A stretch of 64,000 nt of DNA from Streptomyces sp. TRM49041 (GCF_008271805.1 NZ_VSRY01000173.1:1-64000); one strand, 5' to 3'; shown: positions 42,439-50,872, counted from the first letter of the stretch. Program-made: numbers and translations. Notes: generated by a model not told the origin, from the letters alone.

Positions 42439-42494
42439 CCGGTCCCCGGGAGGCGTTACGGGATGCCCCGGTCCCCGGGAGGCGTTACGGGATG
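42439..42494. repeat. 27-base direct repeat at a gene end
   Basis: The 27 bases at 42439-42465 recur exactly at 42468-42494. The second copy holds the last codons and TAA of the minus-strand gene ending at 42485; the first copy is a spare outside the gene. Confidence 0.7.
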
Positions 42495-43063
42495 ACGACG
42501 ACCGTCGAGTTGATCGTCGCGAACGCCCACAGCGCGTCGCCGTCCGCGCGCGCCATCCGCACCCCGCCCGTCCTGCGCGTCGGGTCCGGGCTGGCCATCG
42601 AGCCGTCCACCGCCGCGCTGAAGCCGACCGTGACCCCGTCCACCGAGGTGAACCGCACCACGTGCTCGACCTGCACCCCGTCCGAGCCGCGGACGGCCCC
42701 CGACCGGGAGGTCACGGCGTAGGTGCCGGGTGCCGGGTCGACGGTGCTCGGCATGACCGTGAACGTCCGCGTGACCTTGTTCTTCTCGTCGACCAGCCAG
42801 ACACGCCGGTCGGCCAGCGCGTACACGACGCGCTCGCCCGAGCCCGACCGCGGCGGCAGCGCCGACGGGTCGGCCTTCGGCTTCCCGGCCGCGCCCGGCG
42901 CGGAGGAGGGGGACGAGGCGGACGGCGATGTCGAGGTCGACGCCTTGGTGCCGGAACGGAGGTCGGCGGGGGCGTTGGCCGACGCCTGATAGGCGAGGAA
43001 GCCGACCACCAGGAGTGCCGCCGCGGTGAGCCCGGCCACGAATCCCGAGCTGCTCCTTGCCAC
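42485..43063 (-). CDS. membrane-anchored degenerate YkuD-like protein
   Basis: 192 residues from a GTG at 43063 behind GAGAGGTGG. A transmembrane helix (about 7-27) is followed by a Ser/Thr/Pro/Ala linker (40-75). The C-terminal domain has the pattern of an L,D-transpeptidase: VYALADRRVWLVDEKNKV, then PAPGTYAVTS, then TGGVRM at 165-170 followed by DGDALWAF. Active enzymes have S-x-G-C-[IV]-R-M and an upstream His; here Gly167 is in the Cys position and the His is missing. It is likely a non-catalytic binding protein. It is convergent with the 72-residue gene. Confidence 0.7.
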   Translation of the reverse strand: MARSSSGFVAGLTAAALLVVGFLAYQASANAPADLRSGTKASTSTSPSASSPSSAPGAAGKPKADPSALPPRSGSGERVVYALADRRVWLVDEKNKVTRTFTVMPSTVDPAPGTYAVTSRSGAVRGSDGVQVEHVVRFTSVDGVTVGFSAAVDGSMASPDPTRRTGGVRMARADGDALWAFATINSTVVVIP

Positions 43064-43166
43064 GCTGACCCACCTCTCGTACGACCTGTCCGTGTGACGG
43101 TAGCAGCAGCGCGGGGCCCGGTACGGGGGCGCCGTGCCACGTCGCCGGGAGCCGTAGGCTGTTCGC

Positions 43167-43820
43167 GTGCTGTTGCTCGCCATGGATACCGCCACCCCCG
43201 CCGTCACCGTCGCCCTCCACGACGGGCGGTCAGTAGTCGCGCAGTCGAGTCAGGTCGACGCGCGCCGGCACGGGGAACTGCTGCTGCCCGCCGTCCACCG
43301 CGTCCTGGGCGAGGCCGGGCTGAAGCCCGACGCCGTCACGGGCGTCGTCGTCGGCGTCGGCCCGGGCCCGTACACCGGACTCCGGGTCGGCCTGGTCACG
43401 GCGGCCACCTTCGCGTCGGCCCTCGGCGTCCCCGTCCACGGGCTGTGCACCCTCGACGGGCTCGCGTACGCCTCCGGCCTGGACGAACCGTTCGTCGTGG
43501 CGACGGACGCGCGCCGCAAGGAGGTCTACTGGGCGCGCTACGACGACCGGCGCACCCGAGTGACCGAGCCGTCCGTCGACCGGCCCGCCGACATCGCGGA
43601 CCAGGTGGCGGGCCTCCCCGCGGTCGGCGCCGGGGCGCGGCTGTACGGCGACGTGTTCCCGGACGCCCGTGACCCCGAGCACCAGTCGGCGGCCGCCCTC
43701 GCCACGCTGGCCGCCGAGCGGCTTGCCGCCGGGGAGCGGCTGCTGGAGCCGCGTCCGCTGTATCTGCGCAGGCCCGACGCCCAGGTGCCGAAGAACTACA
43801 AGGTGGTCACGCCCAAGTGA
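43167..43820 (+). CDS. tsaB: tRNA threonylcarbamoyladenosine protein TsaB
   Basis: 217 residues from a GTG. LLLAMDTATPAVTVALHDG and HGELLLPAVHRVLGEAGL begin the ASKHA-like fold, and GVVVGVGPGPYTGLRVGL follows. TsaB supports TsaD in making t6A37. The stop overlaps the rimI start (GTGA). Confidence 0.95.
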   Translation: MLLLAMDTATPAVTVALHDGRSVVAQSSQVDARRHGELLLPAVHRVLGEAGLKPDAVTGVVVGVGPGPYTGLRVGLVTAATFASALGVPVHGLCTLDGLAYASGLDEPFVVATDARRKEVYWARYDDRRTRVTEPSVDRPADIADQVAGLPAVGAGARLYGDVFPDARDPEHQSAAALATLAAERLAAGERLLEPRPLYLRRPDAQVPKNYKVVTPK

Positions 43821-44431
43821 CCGGGCCCGTGCTGCGCGAGATGCGCTGGTGGGACATCGCTCCGGTGCTGCACCTCGAGCGGGAGCTGTTCCCCGAGGAC
43901 GCCTGGTCGGAGGGCATGTTCTGGTCCGAGCTCGCCCACGCGCGCGGGCCGGAGGCCACCCGCCGGTACGTCGTGGCGGAGGAGCCCGGGGACGGCGCGG
44001 TCGACGGGACGGGCGCGGGTGACGGGCGGATCGCCGGGTACGCGGGACTCGCCGCGGCGGGCGGGCTCGGCGACGTCCAGACCATCGCGGTCGCCCGCGA
44101 GCACTGGGGCACAGGCCTCGGCGCCCGCCTGCTGACCGAGCTCCTTCAGTACGCCACCGCCTTCGAGTGCGAGGAGGTGCTGCTGGAGGTGCGCGTGGAC
44201 AACACCCGTGCCCAGAAGCTGTACGAGCGCTTCGGCTTCGCGCCGATCGGGTTCCGGCGGGGCTACTACCAGCCGGGGAACGTCGACGCGCTGGTGATGC
44301 GCCTGAACATGCACGACACCACCGACACCACCGACACCGCGCGGACCACGTCCGACACCACGATCGGCACCACCGACACCACCACCGACACCACGACCGA
44401 GACCACTGAGAGCGCTGAGAGCCATGGCTGA
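43817..44431 (+). CDS. rimI: ribosomal protein S18-alanine N-acetyltransferase with Asp/Thr tail
   Basis: 204 residues from a GTG. The GNAT core has EREL FPEDAWSEGMFWSEL early, the acetyl-CoA loop VAREHWGTGLGARLL and LEVRVDNTRAQKLYERFGFAPIGFRRGYY. After residue 160 a tail of about 44 residues is made of DTT, TTD and TES repeats, absent from usual RimI (about 150-165 residues). It overlaps tsaB by four bases and tsaD by eight. Confidence 0.93.
   Translation: MTGPVLREMRWWDIAPVLHLERELFPEDAWSEGMFWSELAHARGPEATRRYVVAEEPGDGAVDGTGAGDGRIAGYAGLAAAGGLGDVQTIAVAREHWGTGLGARLLTELLQYATAFECEEVLLEVRVDNTRAQKLYERFGFAPIGFRRGYYQPGNVDALVMRLNMHDTTDTTDTARTTSDTTIGTTDTTTDTTTETTESAESHG
44313..44406 (+). repeat. ACC-rich simple repeat in the rimI 3' end
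   Basis: Units such as GACACCACC are repeated many times and encode the Asp/Thr tail. The stretch is likely to change length by slippage. Confidence 0.7.
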
Positions 44432-45548
44432 CGAACCCCTCGTCCTCGGCATCGAGACCTCCTGCGACGAGACCGGCGTCGGCATCGTCCGGGGCACCAC
44501 CCTGCTCGCGAACGCCGTCGCGTCGAGCGTGGACGCGCACGCCCGGTTCGGCGGCGTCGTCCCCGAGATCGCCTCCCGCGCGCACCTGGAGGCCATGGTC
44601 CCCACCATCGAGCGCGCCCTGAAGGACGCGGGCGTCTCCGCGCGCGACCTCGACGGCATCGCGGTCACTGCGGGCCCGGGCCTCGCGGGCGCGCTGCTGG
44701 TCGGCGTCTCGGCGGCGAAGGCGTACGCGTACGCGCTGGGCAAGCCGCTGTACGGGGTGAACCACCTGGCCTCGCACATCTGCGTCGACCAGCTGGAGCA
44801 CGGCCCGCTGCCCGAGCCGACGATGGCGTTGCTGGTGAGCGGCGGCCACTCGTCCCTCCTGCTCGCCCCCGACATCACGGCGGACGTCCGCCCCATGGGT
44901 GCGACGATCGACGACGCGGCGGGCGAGGCGTTCGACAAGATCGCACGCGTGCTGAACCTGGGATTCCCGGGCGGCCCGGTCATCGACCGGCTGGCCAAGG
45001 AGGGCGACCCGGCGGCCATCGCCTTCCCGCGCGGACTCACGGGCTCGCGTGACCCGGCGTACGACTTCTCCTTCTCCGGTCTGAAGACGGCCGTGGCCCG
45101 CTGGGTCGAGGCCAAGCGGAACGCGGGCGAGGACGTTCCCGTACGGGATGTGGCGGCGTCCTTCCAGGAGGCCGTCGTCGACGTCCTCACCCGCAAGGCC
45201 GTACGGGCCTGCCAGGACCAGGGCGTCGACCATCTGATGATCGGCGGCGGCGTGGCGGCCAACTCCCGGCTGCGGGCGCTGGCGGAGGAGCGCTGCGAGC
45301 GCGTGGGCATCCGGCTCCGTGTCCCCCGCCCCGGGCTGTGCACCGACAACGGCGCGATGGTCGCGGCGCTCGGCGCCGAGATGGTCGCCCGGAACCGTCC
45401 GGTCTCCGACCTTGAGCTCTCCGCCGACTCGTCCCTCCCGGTCACGGACCCGCACGTGCCGGGGAACAGCGACCACGACCACACTCACGACCACACCCAC
45501 ACCCACGACCACCTGCACGAGATCAGCAAGGAGAACCTGTACTCGTGA
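44424..45548 (+). CDS. tsaD: tRNA threonylcarbamoyltransferase TsaD with His-rich tail
   Basis: 374 residues. GIETSCDETGVGIV opens the fold; metal ligands are in GVNHLASHI (HxxxH); LLVSGGHSSLLL and FSFSGLKTAV are conserved, as is IGGGVAANSRLRAL. Residues from about 350 are a His/Asp/Thr tail (HDHTHDHTHTHDHLHE) not needed in the family. It joins the threonylcarbamoyl group to A37 of ANN-decoding tRNAs. Its TGA overlaps the next GTG. Confidence 0.95.
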   Translation: MADEPLVLGIETSCDETGVGIVRGTTLLANAVASSVDAHARFGGVVPEIASRAHLEAMVPTIERALKDAGVSARDLDGIAVTAGPGLAGALLVGVSAAKAYAYALGKPLYGVNHLASHICVDQLEHGPLPEPTMALLVSGGHSSLLLAPDITADVRPMGATIDDAAGEAFDKIARVLNLGFPGGPVIDRLAKEGDPAAIAFPRGLTGSRDPAYDFSFSGLKTAVARWVEAKRNAGEDVPVRDVAASFQEAVVDVLTRKAVRACQDQGVDHLMIGGGVAANSRLRALAEERCERVGIRLRVPRPGLCTDNGAMVAALGAEMVARNRPVSDLELSADSSLPVTDPHVPGNSDHDHTHDHTHTHDHLHEISKENLYS

Positions 45549-45826
45549 CGGTGACGCTCATGTGGGAGGCCAGGGCCGTACCCGGCAGGGGCAGCGAGCT
45601 TCTGGAGTGGGCCCGGGGCCAGGCTCTCCCCGCCGAACCCCTCCGCCGCGAAACGTTCTCCGCTCCGGGGGACCGGGTGCTGGTCCTGACGTGGTGGGAG
45701 GCCGCGGGCTCCGCCGACGGGCCCTCCGACGGGCCCGCCGAGCCGCCCGAGCTTCCCGAACCCCCCGCCGAGTTGCTCACCCGCCCGGTCCACCGCTGGC
45801 GTTTCACCTCGCACGGCCTGGGCTGA
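45545..45826 (+). CDS. small conserved-type protein, unknown function
   Basis: 93 residues from a GTG sharing bases with the tsaD stop. VTLMWEARAVPGRGSELLEWAR and VLVLTWWEA look like a ferredoxin-like (antibiotic-monooxygenase/DUF-type) fold; the middle is a Ser/Asp/Pro/Glu linker (GPSDGPAEPPELPEPP). Ends in HRWRFTSHG. Coupling suggests co-expression with the t6A genes. Confidence 0.65.
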   Translation: MTVTLMWEARAVPGRGSELLEWARGQALPAEPLRRETFSAPGDRVLVLTWWEAAGSADGPSDGPAEPPELPEPPAELLTRPVHRWRFTSHGLG

Positions 45827-45967
45827 GGGGCCCGGGCTCCCCGCCGCGGTGGCGGTCGCCCGGGAGGAGTGCACGCGCGAGCAGGGGTTCACCGTGCGGA
45901 GCGTCGGATCACTCGCGGCGCGGCGGGCCGCCCCGCGGAAAATGATTCCGAAGTCCCTCGGCCGGGG

Positions 45968-45994
45968 TGTCGATCCCGGCGGTCGCCGTTCGAC
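45968..45994 (+). promoter_or_regulatory. candidate ECF42 promoter
   Basis: TGTCGA (45968-45973), a 17-base spacer and CGAC (45991-45994) match the reported ECF42 promoter pattern (TGTCGA at -35, CGA/TC at -10) upstream of the DGPF gene, giving a leader of about 45 bases. This would let the sigma factor encoded downstream control its own operon. Confidence 0.6.
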
Positions 45995-46046
45995 GTAGGG
46001 GTGAGAGGCGGGGAACAGCCCCGCCACCGCACGCGAGGAGACGGCC

Positions 46047-46403
46047 GTGCCGCGTTTTCTGACCCTGATCCGCGTCATCGAGACCGACGGGCCCGCCGAC
46101 GGCCCGAGCCCCGAGCTGGAGCAGCGCATGGGCGCCCTTCTGGAGGAGATCACCAAGGCGGGCGTCATGCTCGACACCGCCGGCCTCGCCCCGACCTCCG
46201 AGGGCACCCGCGTCACCTGGTCCGACGGGAAGATCAGCTACACCGACGGGCCCTTCACGGAGACGAAGGAGGTCATCGGCGGCTACTCGCTCATCCAGGC
46301 CAAGGACAAGGCCGAGGCCGTGGAGTGGGCCAAGCGCTTCCTGGAGCTCCACGAGGAGTACTGGACCATCACCGCCGAGGTCCGGCAGCTCGTCGAGGGC
46401 TGA
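46047..46403 (+). CDS. YCII/DGPF domain protein
   Basis: 118 residues from a GTG. MPRFLTLIRVIETDG, then the signature YTDGPFTETKEVIGGYSLIQAKDKAEAVEWAK, define the DGPF group. These proteins are encoded next to ECF42 sigma factors, as here (64-base gap). Their biochemical role is open; a regulator or enzyme link with the sigma factor has been suggested by context. A pair of DnaA-like 9-mers follows the stop. Confidence 0.92.
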   Translation: MPRFLTLIRVIETDGPADGPSPELEQRMGALLEEITKAGVMLDTAGLAPTSEGTRVTWSDGKISYTDGPFTETKEVIGGYSLIQAKDKAEAVEWAKRFLELHEEYWTITAEVRQLVEG

Positions 46404-46425
46404 TATCCACAGGCCGGTATCCACA
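46403..46425 (+). repeat. two DnaA-box-like 9-mers
   Basis: ATATCCACA (46403-46411) and GTATCCACA (46417-46425) each differ from TTATCCACA by one base and are 14 bases apart. They lie in the gap before the sigma factor gene. Confidence 0.35.
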
Positions 46426-46467
46426 GCCCTTGGCGGGGTGGCGCCCGCGGTGCTCTGATGGGGAACC

Positions 46468-47760
46468 GTGAACGCACCGCACGCCGTGGAGACGGTGTTC
46501 AGGATCGAGTCCGGGCGGATCATCGCCGCCGTCGCCCGGATCGTCCGGGACGTCGGCCTCGCGGAGGAGCTGGCGCAGGACGCTCTGGTCGCCGCGCTGG
46601 AGCAGTGGCCGGAGTCGGGCGTCCCGGACAGGCCGGGGGCCTGGCTCATGGCCACTGCCAGGCGCCGCGCCATCGACCTGGTACGCCGCCGTGAGACGTA
46701 CGCCCGGAAGCTCGCCGAACTGGGCCGTGCGGTACCCGACTCGGTGGGGCCGCCACCCGAGCCCGCCGACCCGGAGGACATCGACGACGACCTGCTGCGG
46801 CTGGTCTTCACCGCCTGCCACCCGGTGCTGTCCGCCGACGCCCGCATCGCGCTCACCCTGCGGCTGCTCGGCGGGCTGACCACCGCGGAGATCGCCCGCG
46901 CCTTCCTCGTCCCGGAGCCGACGATCGCCCAGCGCGTCGTCCGCGCCAAGCGCGCCCTCGCCAAGGCGGGCGTGCCCTTCGAAGTGCCGTACGGCGCCGA
47001 CCGCGCGGCCCGACTCGACTCCGTGCTGGAGGTCATCTACCTCATATTCAACGAGGGTTACGCGGCGACGGCCGGCGACGACTGGCTGCGGCCCGGGCTG
47101 TGCGAGGACGCCCTGCGGCTCGTCCGCGTCCTGTCCGGGCTCATGCCCAAGGAGGCCGAAGTGCACGGCCTCGCCGCCCTCCTGGAGCTCCAGGCGTCCA
47201 GGACGGCCGCCCGTACGGGGCCCGAGGGGGCGCCGGTGCTGCTCGCGGACCAGAACCGGGCCCGCTGGAGCCGGCTGCTGATCCGGCGTGGTTTCGCCGC
47301 CCTGGAGCGCGCGGCCGGCTGCCCGGGCGGGCCGCGGGGGCCGTATGCGCTCCAGGCCGCCATCGCGGCGTGCCACGCCAGGGCCGCGACGTACGAGGAG
47401 ACGGACTGGGCGGCCATCGCCGTGCTGTACGGGCGGCTCGCCCGGGTGGCGCCGTCGCCGGTCGTCGAGCTGAACCGGGCGGTCGCCGTGTCCCGGGCGG
47501 AGGGTCCGGAGGCGGGCCTCGCCCTGGTCGACGCCTTGGCCGCCGAACCGGCTCTGAAGAGTTACCACTTGCTTCCCAGCGTCCGCGGCGACCTGCTGCT
47601 CCGCCTGGGCCGGGACACCGAGGCCCGAGCGGAGTTCGAACGGGCGGCCCGCCTGACCCGCAACGAACGGGAGCGCGCCCTGCTGCTCGAACGGGCGGGG
47701 AGGACGGCGGAGTTCACGGGCGGACCACCCGCGGAAGCCCCCGGCAGCGGTACCCCCTGA
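46468..47760 (+). CDS. ECF42-type RNA polymerase sigma factor
   Basis: 430 residues from a GTG. Region 2 has VARIVRDVGLAEELAQDALVAALEQWPESGVPDRPGAWLMATARRRAIDLVRR. Region 4 has LLGGLTTAEIARAFLVPEPTIAQRVVRAKRAL. A long C-terminal extension (about 190-430) of helical repeats, with LNRAVAVSRAEGPEAGL and a TPR-like end, is typical of ECF42 and absent in ordinary ECF factors. No anti-sigma factor is adjacent; the extension is thought to control activity. Confidence 0.93.
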   Translation: MNAPHAVETVFRIESGRIIAAVARIVRDVGLAEELAQDALVAALEQWPESGVPDRPGAWLMATARRRAIDLVRRRETYARKLAELGRAVPDSVGPPPEPADPEDIDDDLLRLVFTACHPVLSADARIALTLRLLGGLTTAEIARAFLVPEPTIAQRVVRAKRALAKAGVPFEVPYGADRAARLDSVLEVIYLIFNEGYAATAGDDWLRPGLCEDALRLVRVLSGLMPKEAEVHGLAALLELQASRTAARTGPEGAPVLLADQNRARWSRLLIRRGFAALERAAGCPGGPRGPYALQAAIAACHARAATYEETDWAAIAVLYGRLARVAPSPVVELNRAVAVSRAEGPEAGLALVDALAAEPALKSYHLLPSVRGDLLLRLGRDTEARAEFERAARLTRNERERALLLERAGRTAEFTGGPPAEAPGSGTP

Positions 47761-47826
47761 GGCGGTCCCCGGCAGCCGTGGCCCCCTGAGCAGCCGGCTC
47801 CTGCGGCTCGCACTAGTCTCAGGGGC

Positions 47827-48513
47827 GTGTCGTCCCCGCGTACTTCCGTGCCGCCGCCCCCGCCGCCCCCGCCGCCTCCGCACCTGAGGGCCTGGCCCGA
47901 CCGTGACGCGTTGCTCGCCGACCGGGACCGGGCGATGGGGGAGCTGGGCAGGCGGCTGCTGGGCGGGGGACGGCTGGGGCTGTTCCTGGTGTGGCTGCTG
48001 GTCCTGGAGGTCGGCTGGGGACTGGTGGGGGCCGGGCTCGTCATGTTCGACGAGGCGCTGGACCCCTTCTCGGTGGGCTTCGCCCTGCTGAGCGCGGCCG
48101 CCGGTGTCGGCGCGCTCGTCCCCGCCGCGTTCTTCCAGGTGCGTGGCCTGCGCCGGGACCGTGCGGTGCGGTGGCTGTTCGTCCAGTGGGCGACGCTGGA
48201 CGCGGCCCCCGCGCGCGATGCCCGGCACCGGGCGCCGGGGCTCACCCTGGCGTGGCTGCTGGTGTCGTTCGCGCTGTGCGCGGCGGGCCTGTGGCTCTGC
48301 CTCGCGGTGCCCGCGTCGGCCCGCCGGGGGACCGACACGTACGCGGAGGTCGCGTACGGGATGGGGGCCGGGCTTCTGCTGTGGGTCACCGGGCTCGTGG
48401 GCACGGTGCGGGCCGTGGCCCACCACCGGCTGGCGGTAAGGCTGTTCAGCCCTGTTCGGGCAGCCCCGCGGGCCGGCCGACCAGCATCGTCGGAGCACCC
48501 GCCACACGCGTGA
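47827..48513 (+). CDS. membrane protein with Pro-rich N terminus
   Basis: 228 residues from a GTG. A run of ten prolines at 9-18 is followed by four predicted transmembrane helices (about 50-70, 80-105, 141-162 and 177-197). No domain recognised. The 3' end overlaps the convergent methyltransferase gene by 68 bases. Confidence 0.7.
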   Translation: MSSPRTSVPPPPPPPPPPHLRAWPDRDALLADRDRAMGELGRRLLGGGRLGLFLVWLLVLEVGWGLVGAGLVMFDEALDPFSVGFALLSAAAGVGALVPAAFFQVRGLRRDRAVRWLFVQWATLDAAPARDARHRAPGLTLAWLLVSFALCAAGLWLCLAVPASARRGTDTYAEVAYGMGAGLLLWVTGLVGTVRAVAHHRLAVRLFSPVRAAPRAGRPASSEHPPHA

Positions 48514-49645
48514 GGATGACCGTCGCCGCGTTCGGGCCCTTCGGCTTCACCTTGCGGCGCAGCTCCTCCGGCTCCACCGCCGAGCCGCGCTTCTTCACCG
48601 TCAGGGTGCCCACCTCGCGCTCGCGCAGCAGCGCCTTCAGCTTCTTCAGGTTGAAGGGCAGCACGTCGGTGATCTCGTACGCCGTCGCGTAGGGCGTCGG
48701 GCGCAGCTCGTCGGCCGTGACGTAGGCGATCGTCTCGTCCACGAGTCCGCCGTCCAGCTCCCGGGCGACCTCCGCCACCAGATGGGCCCGGATGACGGCG
48801 CCGTCCGGCTCGTACAGGTAGCGGCCGACCTTCCGGACCGGCGGGGCGGGCGGCGGCGCGGGCGTGGCGAGGGACGCGCCGGAGGGCAACAGCGTCGCCC
48901 GTACGGCCCCCGGGGCGGTACCGAACCAGAGCACCGCCTCCTTCACGTCCCCGCCGTCCGAGATCCACTCGGCCTCGGCCTCCGGCGGGACGATCTCGTG
49001 CGGGATGCCCGGGGCGATCTTCAGGGCGGCGTGCGGGGCGCCCCGGGCGGCGTCGACGGCCCAGGACAGCGGCGGTGAATACGCCTCGGGGTCGAAGATC
49101 CGGCCCCGGCCCCCGCGCCTGGCCGGGTCGACGAACACGGCGTCGTACGGGGACGTGTCGACCTCCGTGACGTCCGCTTGGCGGACCTCGATCAGGTCGG
49201 ACAGCCCCAGCTCCTCCGCGTTGGCGCGGGCGGCCGCCACCGCGAGCGGGTCGCGGTCGACGGCGAGGACGGAGACGCCCGCGCGGGCGAGGGCGATGGC
49301 GTCGCCGCCGATGCCGCAGCACAGGTCCGCGACGCTCCGCACGCCCAGCCGTGCGAAGCCCGCCGCCCGGTGCTCGGCCACCGTCCTGCGGGTGGACTGC
49401 TCGACCCCGTTCGGCGTGAAGTACATGCGGTACGCGTCGTCCGCGCCGAACTTCGCCACCGCCCGCTGGCGCAGCCTCGCCTGCCCGAGCGCCGCCGACA
49501 CCAGCTCGGCCGGGTGACTCCGGCGCAGCCGGGAGGCGACGGCCAGCTCCTGGGCGGGTTCGTAGTGGCGCAGGTCGGCGAGCAGGGCCCGGCCCTCGTC
49601 GGTGAGCAGCGCGGAGAAGACGGCGAGATCGGTCACCCGTCCCAT
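48446..49645 (-). CDS. class I SAM methyltransferase, THUMP-like
   Basis: 399 residues from ATG 49645. The SAM-binding loop VADLCCGIGGDAIALARAG lies near residues 100-120, then AVDRDPLAVAAARANAEELGL and a DAVFVDPARRGGRGRIFDP motif where DPAR could be the catalytic D/NPPx-like loop. The C-terminal part (about 330-395) is a THUMP-like domain. The group is widespread in actinobacteria and unassigned; RNA is a likely substrate. Upstream frame from 49729 is not conserved-looking. Confidence 0.88.
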   Translation of the reverse strand: MGRVTDLAVFSALLTDEGRALLADLRHYEPAQELAVASRLRRSHPAELVSAALGQARLRQRAVAKFGADDAYRMYFTPNGVEQSTRRTVAEHRAAGFARLGVRSVADLCCGIGGDAIALARAGVSVLAVDRDPLAVAAARANAEELGLSDLIEVRQADVTEVDTSPYDAVFVDPARRGGRGRIFDPEAYSPPLSWAVDAARGAPHAALKIAPGIPHEIVPPEAEAEWISDGGDVKEAVLWFGTAPGAVRATLLPSGASLATPAPPPAPPVRKVGRYLYEPDGAVIRAHLVAEVARELDGGLVDETIAYVTADELRPTPYATAYEITDVLPFNLKKLKALLREREVGTLTVKKRGSAVEPEELRRKVKPKGPNAATVILTRVAGAPTMLVGRPAGLPEQG

Positions 49646-49727
49646 TGTGGTCCAGGCGGGGGATGGTGCCGGTGCGACGGGGGTGTCGGCGTTGCGTCGG
49701 GGCCCGGCGCTGACAGGATGCGGCGCC

Positions 49728-50693
49728 ATGCAGCTAGTACGACAAAAGTATCAATCACCGGCGAAGCGGACGCGGCCGAGGCTCACCGCGGCGCTGCTCG
49801 TCGTGGCCCTCGGCACGGCCTGCGCGGCGGAAGGCGCGGGCCCCGCCGGTATCGGCGACGCCTGGCCCGTGGCCGGCGGGCAGGGCGGGCAGGGGCAACA
49901 GGGGCAACAGGGGCAACAGGCCCAGCCGCGTACGGCGTCGGGCGCGCTGGACGCGTATGTCGAGCGGTTCCGGCGGGCGCAGGCGGCCCGCGTCGCCGCC
50001 GCGAAGAAGTGGGGCCTGAAGCAGACTCCGCTCCTCCCGCCGGCACCCCCCGACAAGAAGCCGGAGATCACCTTCCGCAAGGGCTTCGAGGTGGGCGACC
50101 CGACGCTCCCGCCGGTCTTCACCACCGTCCCGACCGAGGACCGGGTCGTGTTCCTCACCATCGACGACGGCGCCGAGAAGGATCCGGAGCTGCTGCGGAT
50201 GATGTCCGAGCTGGGCATCCCGTACAGCGCCTTCCTCAGCGACTATCTCGTCAAGGAGGACTACGGCTACTTCAGACGGATGCGGGACCAGGGCGTCGCG
50301 CTGCACAATCACACGCTCAAGCACCGCTACATGCGCGCCCTTCCGTACGCGGTGCAGAGGCGTGAGATCTGCGGCCAGCAGGACACCATGGAGAAGCAGT
50401 TCGGGAAGCGGCCCAGGCTGTTCCGTCCGCCGTACGGCGCCTACAACGCCGACACGCTGCGCGCCGCGCGGTCCTGTGGCGTCGAGGCCGTGCCGCTCTG
50501 GGCTGCGGAGGCGTTCCCGGACCGTATGGAGTGGCGCGAGTGGGACCGCGACCTGCACCCCGGTGACATCGTGCTGACGCACTTCCGGGGCCCCGGTGAC
50601 TGGAAGGGCACCATGGCCGACATGGTCCGCCGCGCCATGGACACCATCACGGCCAAGGGCTACGCGGTGGCGCGGCTGGAGGACTACGTCTGA
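49728..50693 (+). CDS. polysaccharide deacetylase lipoprotein
   Basis: 321 residues from ATG 49728. A lipoprotein signal ends in LGTAC (Cys32). A Gly/Gln repeat (GQQGQQGQQ) follows, then a NodB domain: FLTIDDGAEKDPE (metal Asp), HNHTLKH (metal His pair) and RPPYGAYN. These enzymes remove acetyl groups from peptidoglycan or chitin-like polymers outside the cell. It is divergent from the methyltransferase with overlapping upstream regions. Confidence 0.92.
   Translation: MQLVRQKYQSPAKRTRPRLTAALLVVALGTACAAEGAGPAGIGDAWPVAGGQGGQGQQGQQGQQAQPRTASGALDAYVERFRRAQAARVAAAKKWGLKQTPLLPPAPPDKKPEITFRKGFEVGDPTLPPVFTTVPTEDRVVFLTIDDGAEKDPELLRMMSELGIPYSAFLSDYLVKEDYGYFRRMRDQGVALHNHTLKHRYMRALPYAVQRREICGQQDTMEKQFGKRPRLFRPPYGAYNADTLRAARSCGVEAVPLWAAEAFPDRMEWREWDRDLHPGDIVLTHFRGPGDWKGTMADMVRRAMDTITAKGYAVARLEDYV
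49891..49920 (+). repeat. 9-base repeat coding Gly-Gln units
   Basis: AGGGGCAAC repeated three times in frame (49891-49917), giving the QGQ linker of the deacetylase. Confidence 0.65.
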
Positions 50694-50845
50694 CCGGCGG
50701 GCAGGGGGCCTGTCGTCTCGGGCATGGGGGGCTTCGTGCGGAACCGGGATGGTGTTCGTCGACGTTTCCGTACCGAGATCGAATCGACATCGGTCGCACT
50801 CCCGTGCGAACCGATGCGGCGGGTGGCGCGGCGCGCGGTGGCGAA

Positions 50846-50872
50846 TTGGCACTCCGCTTGACCGAGTGCTAA
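50846..50872 (+). promoter_or_regulatory. CIRCE element 1 (HrcA operator)
   Basis: TTGGCACTC-N9-GAGTGCTAA, one base off the TTAGCACTC-N9-GAGTGCTAA consensus. It covers the -35 of the groES promoter. Confidence 0.9.

Noticed and set aside
43230..45518. 762-codon minus-strand open frame opposite tsaB, rimI and tsaD
   Set aside because: Covers three well-identified genes on the other strand and translates to low-complexity sequence.
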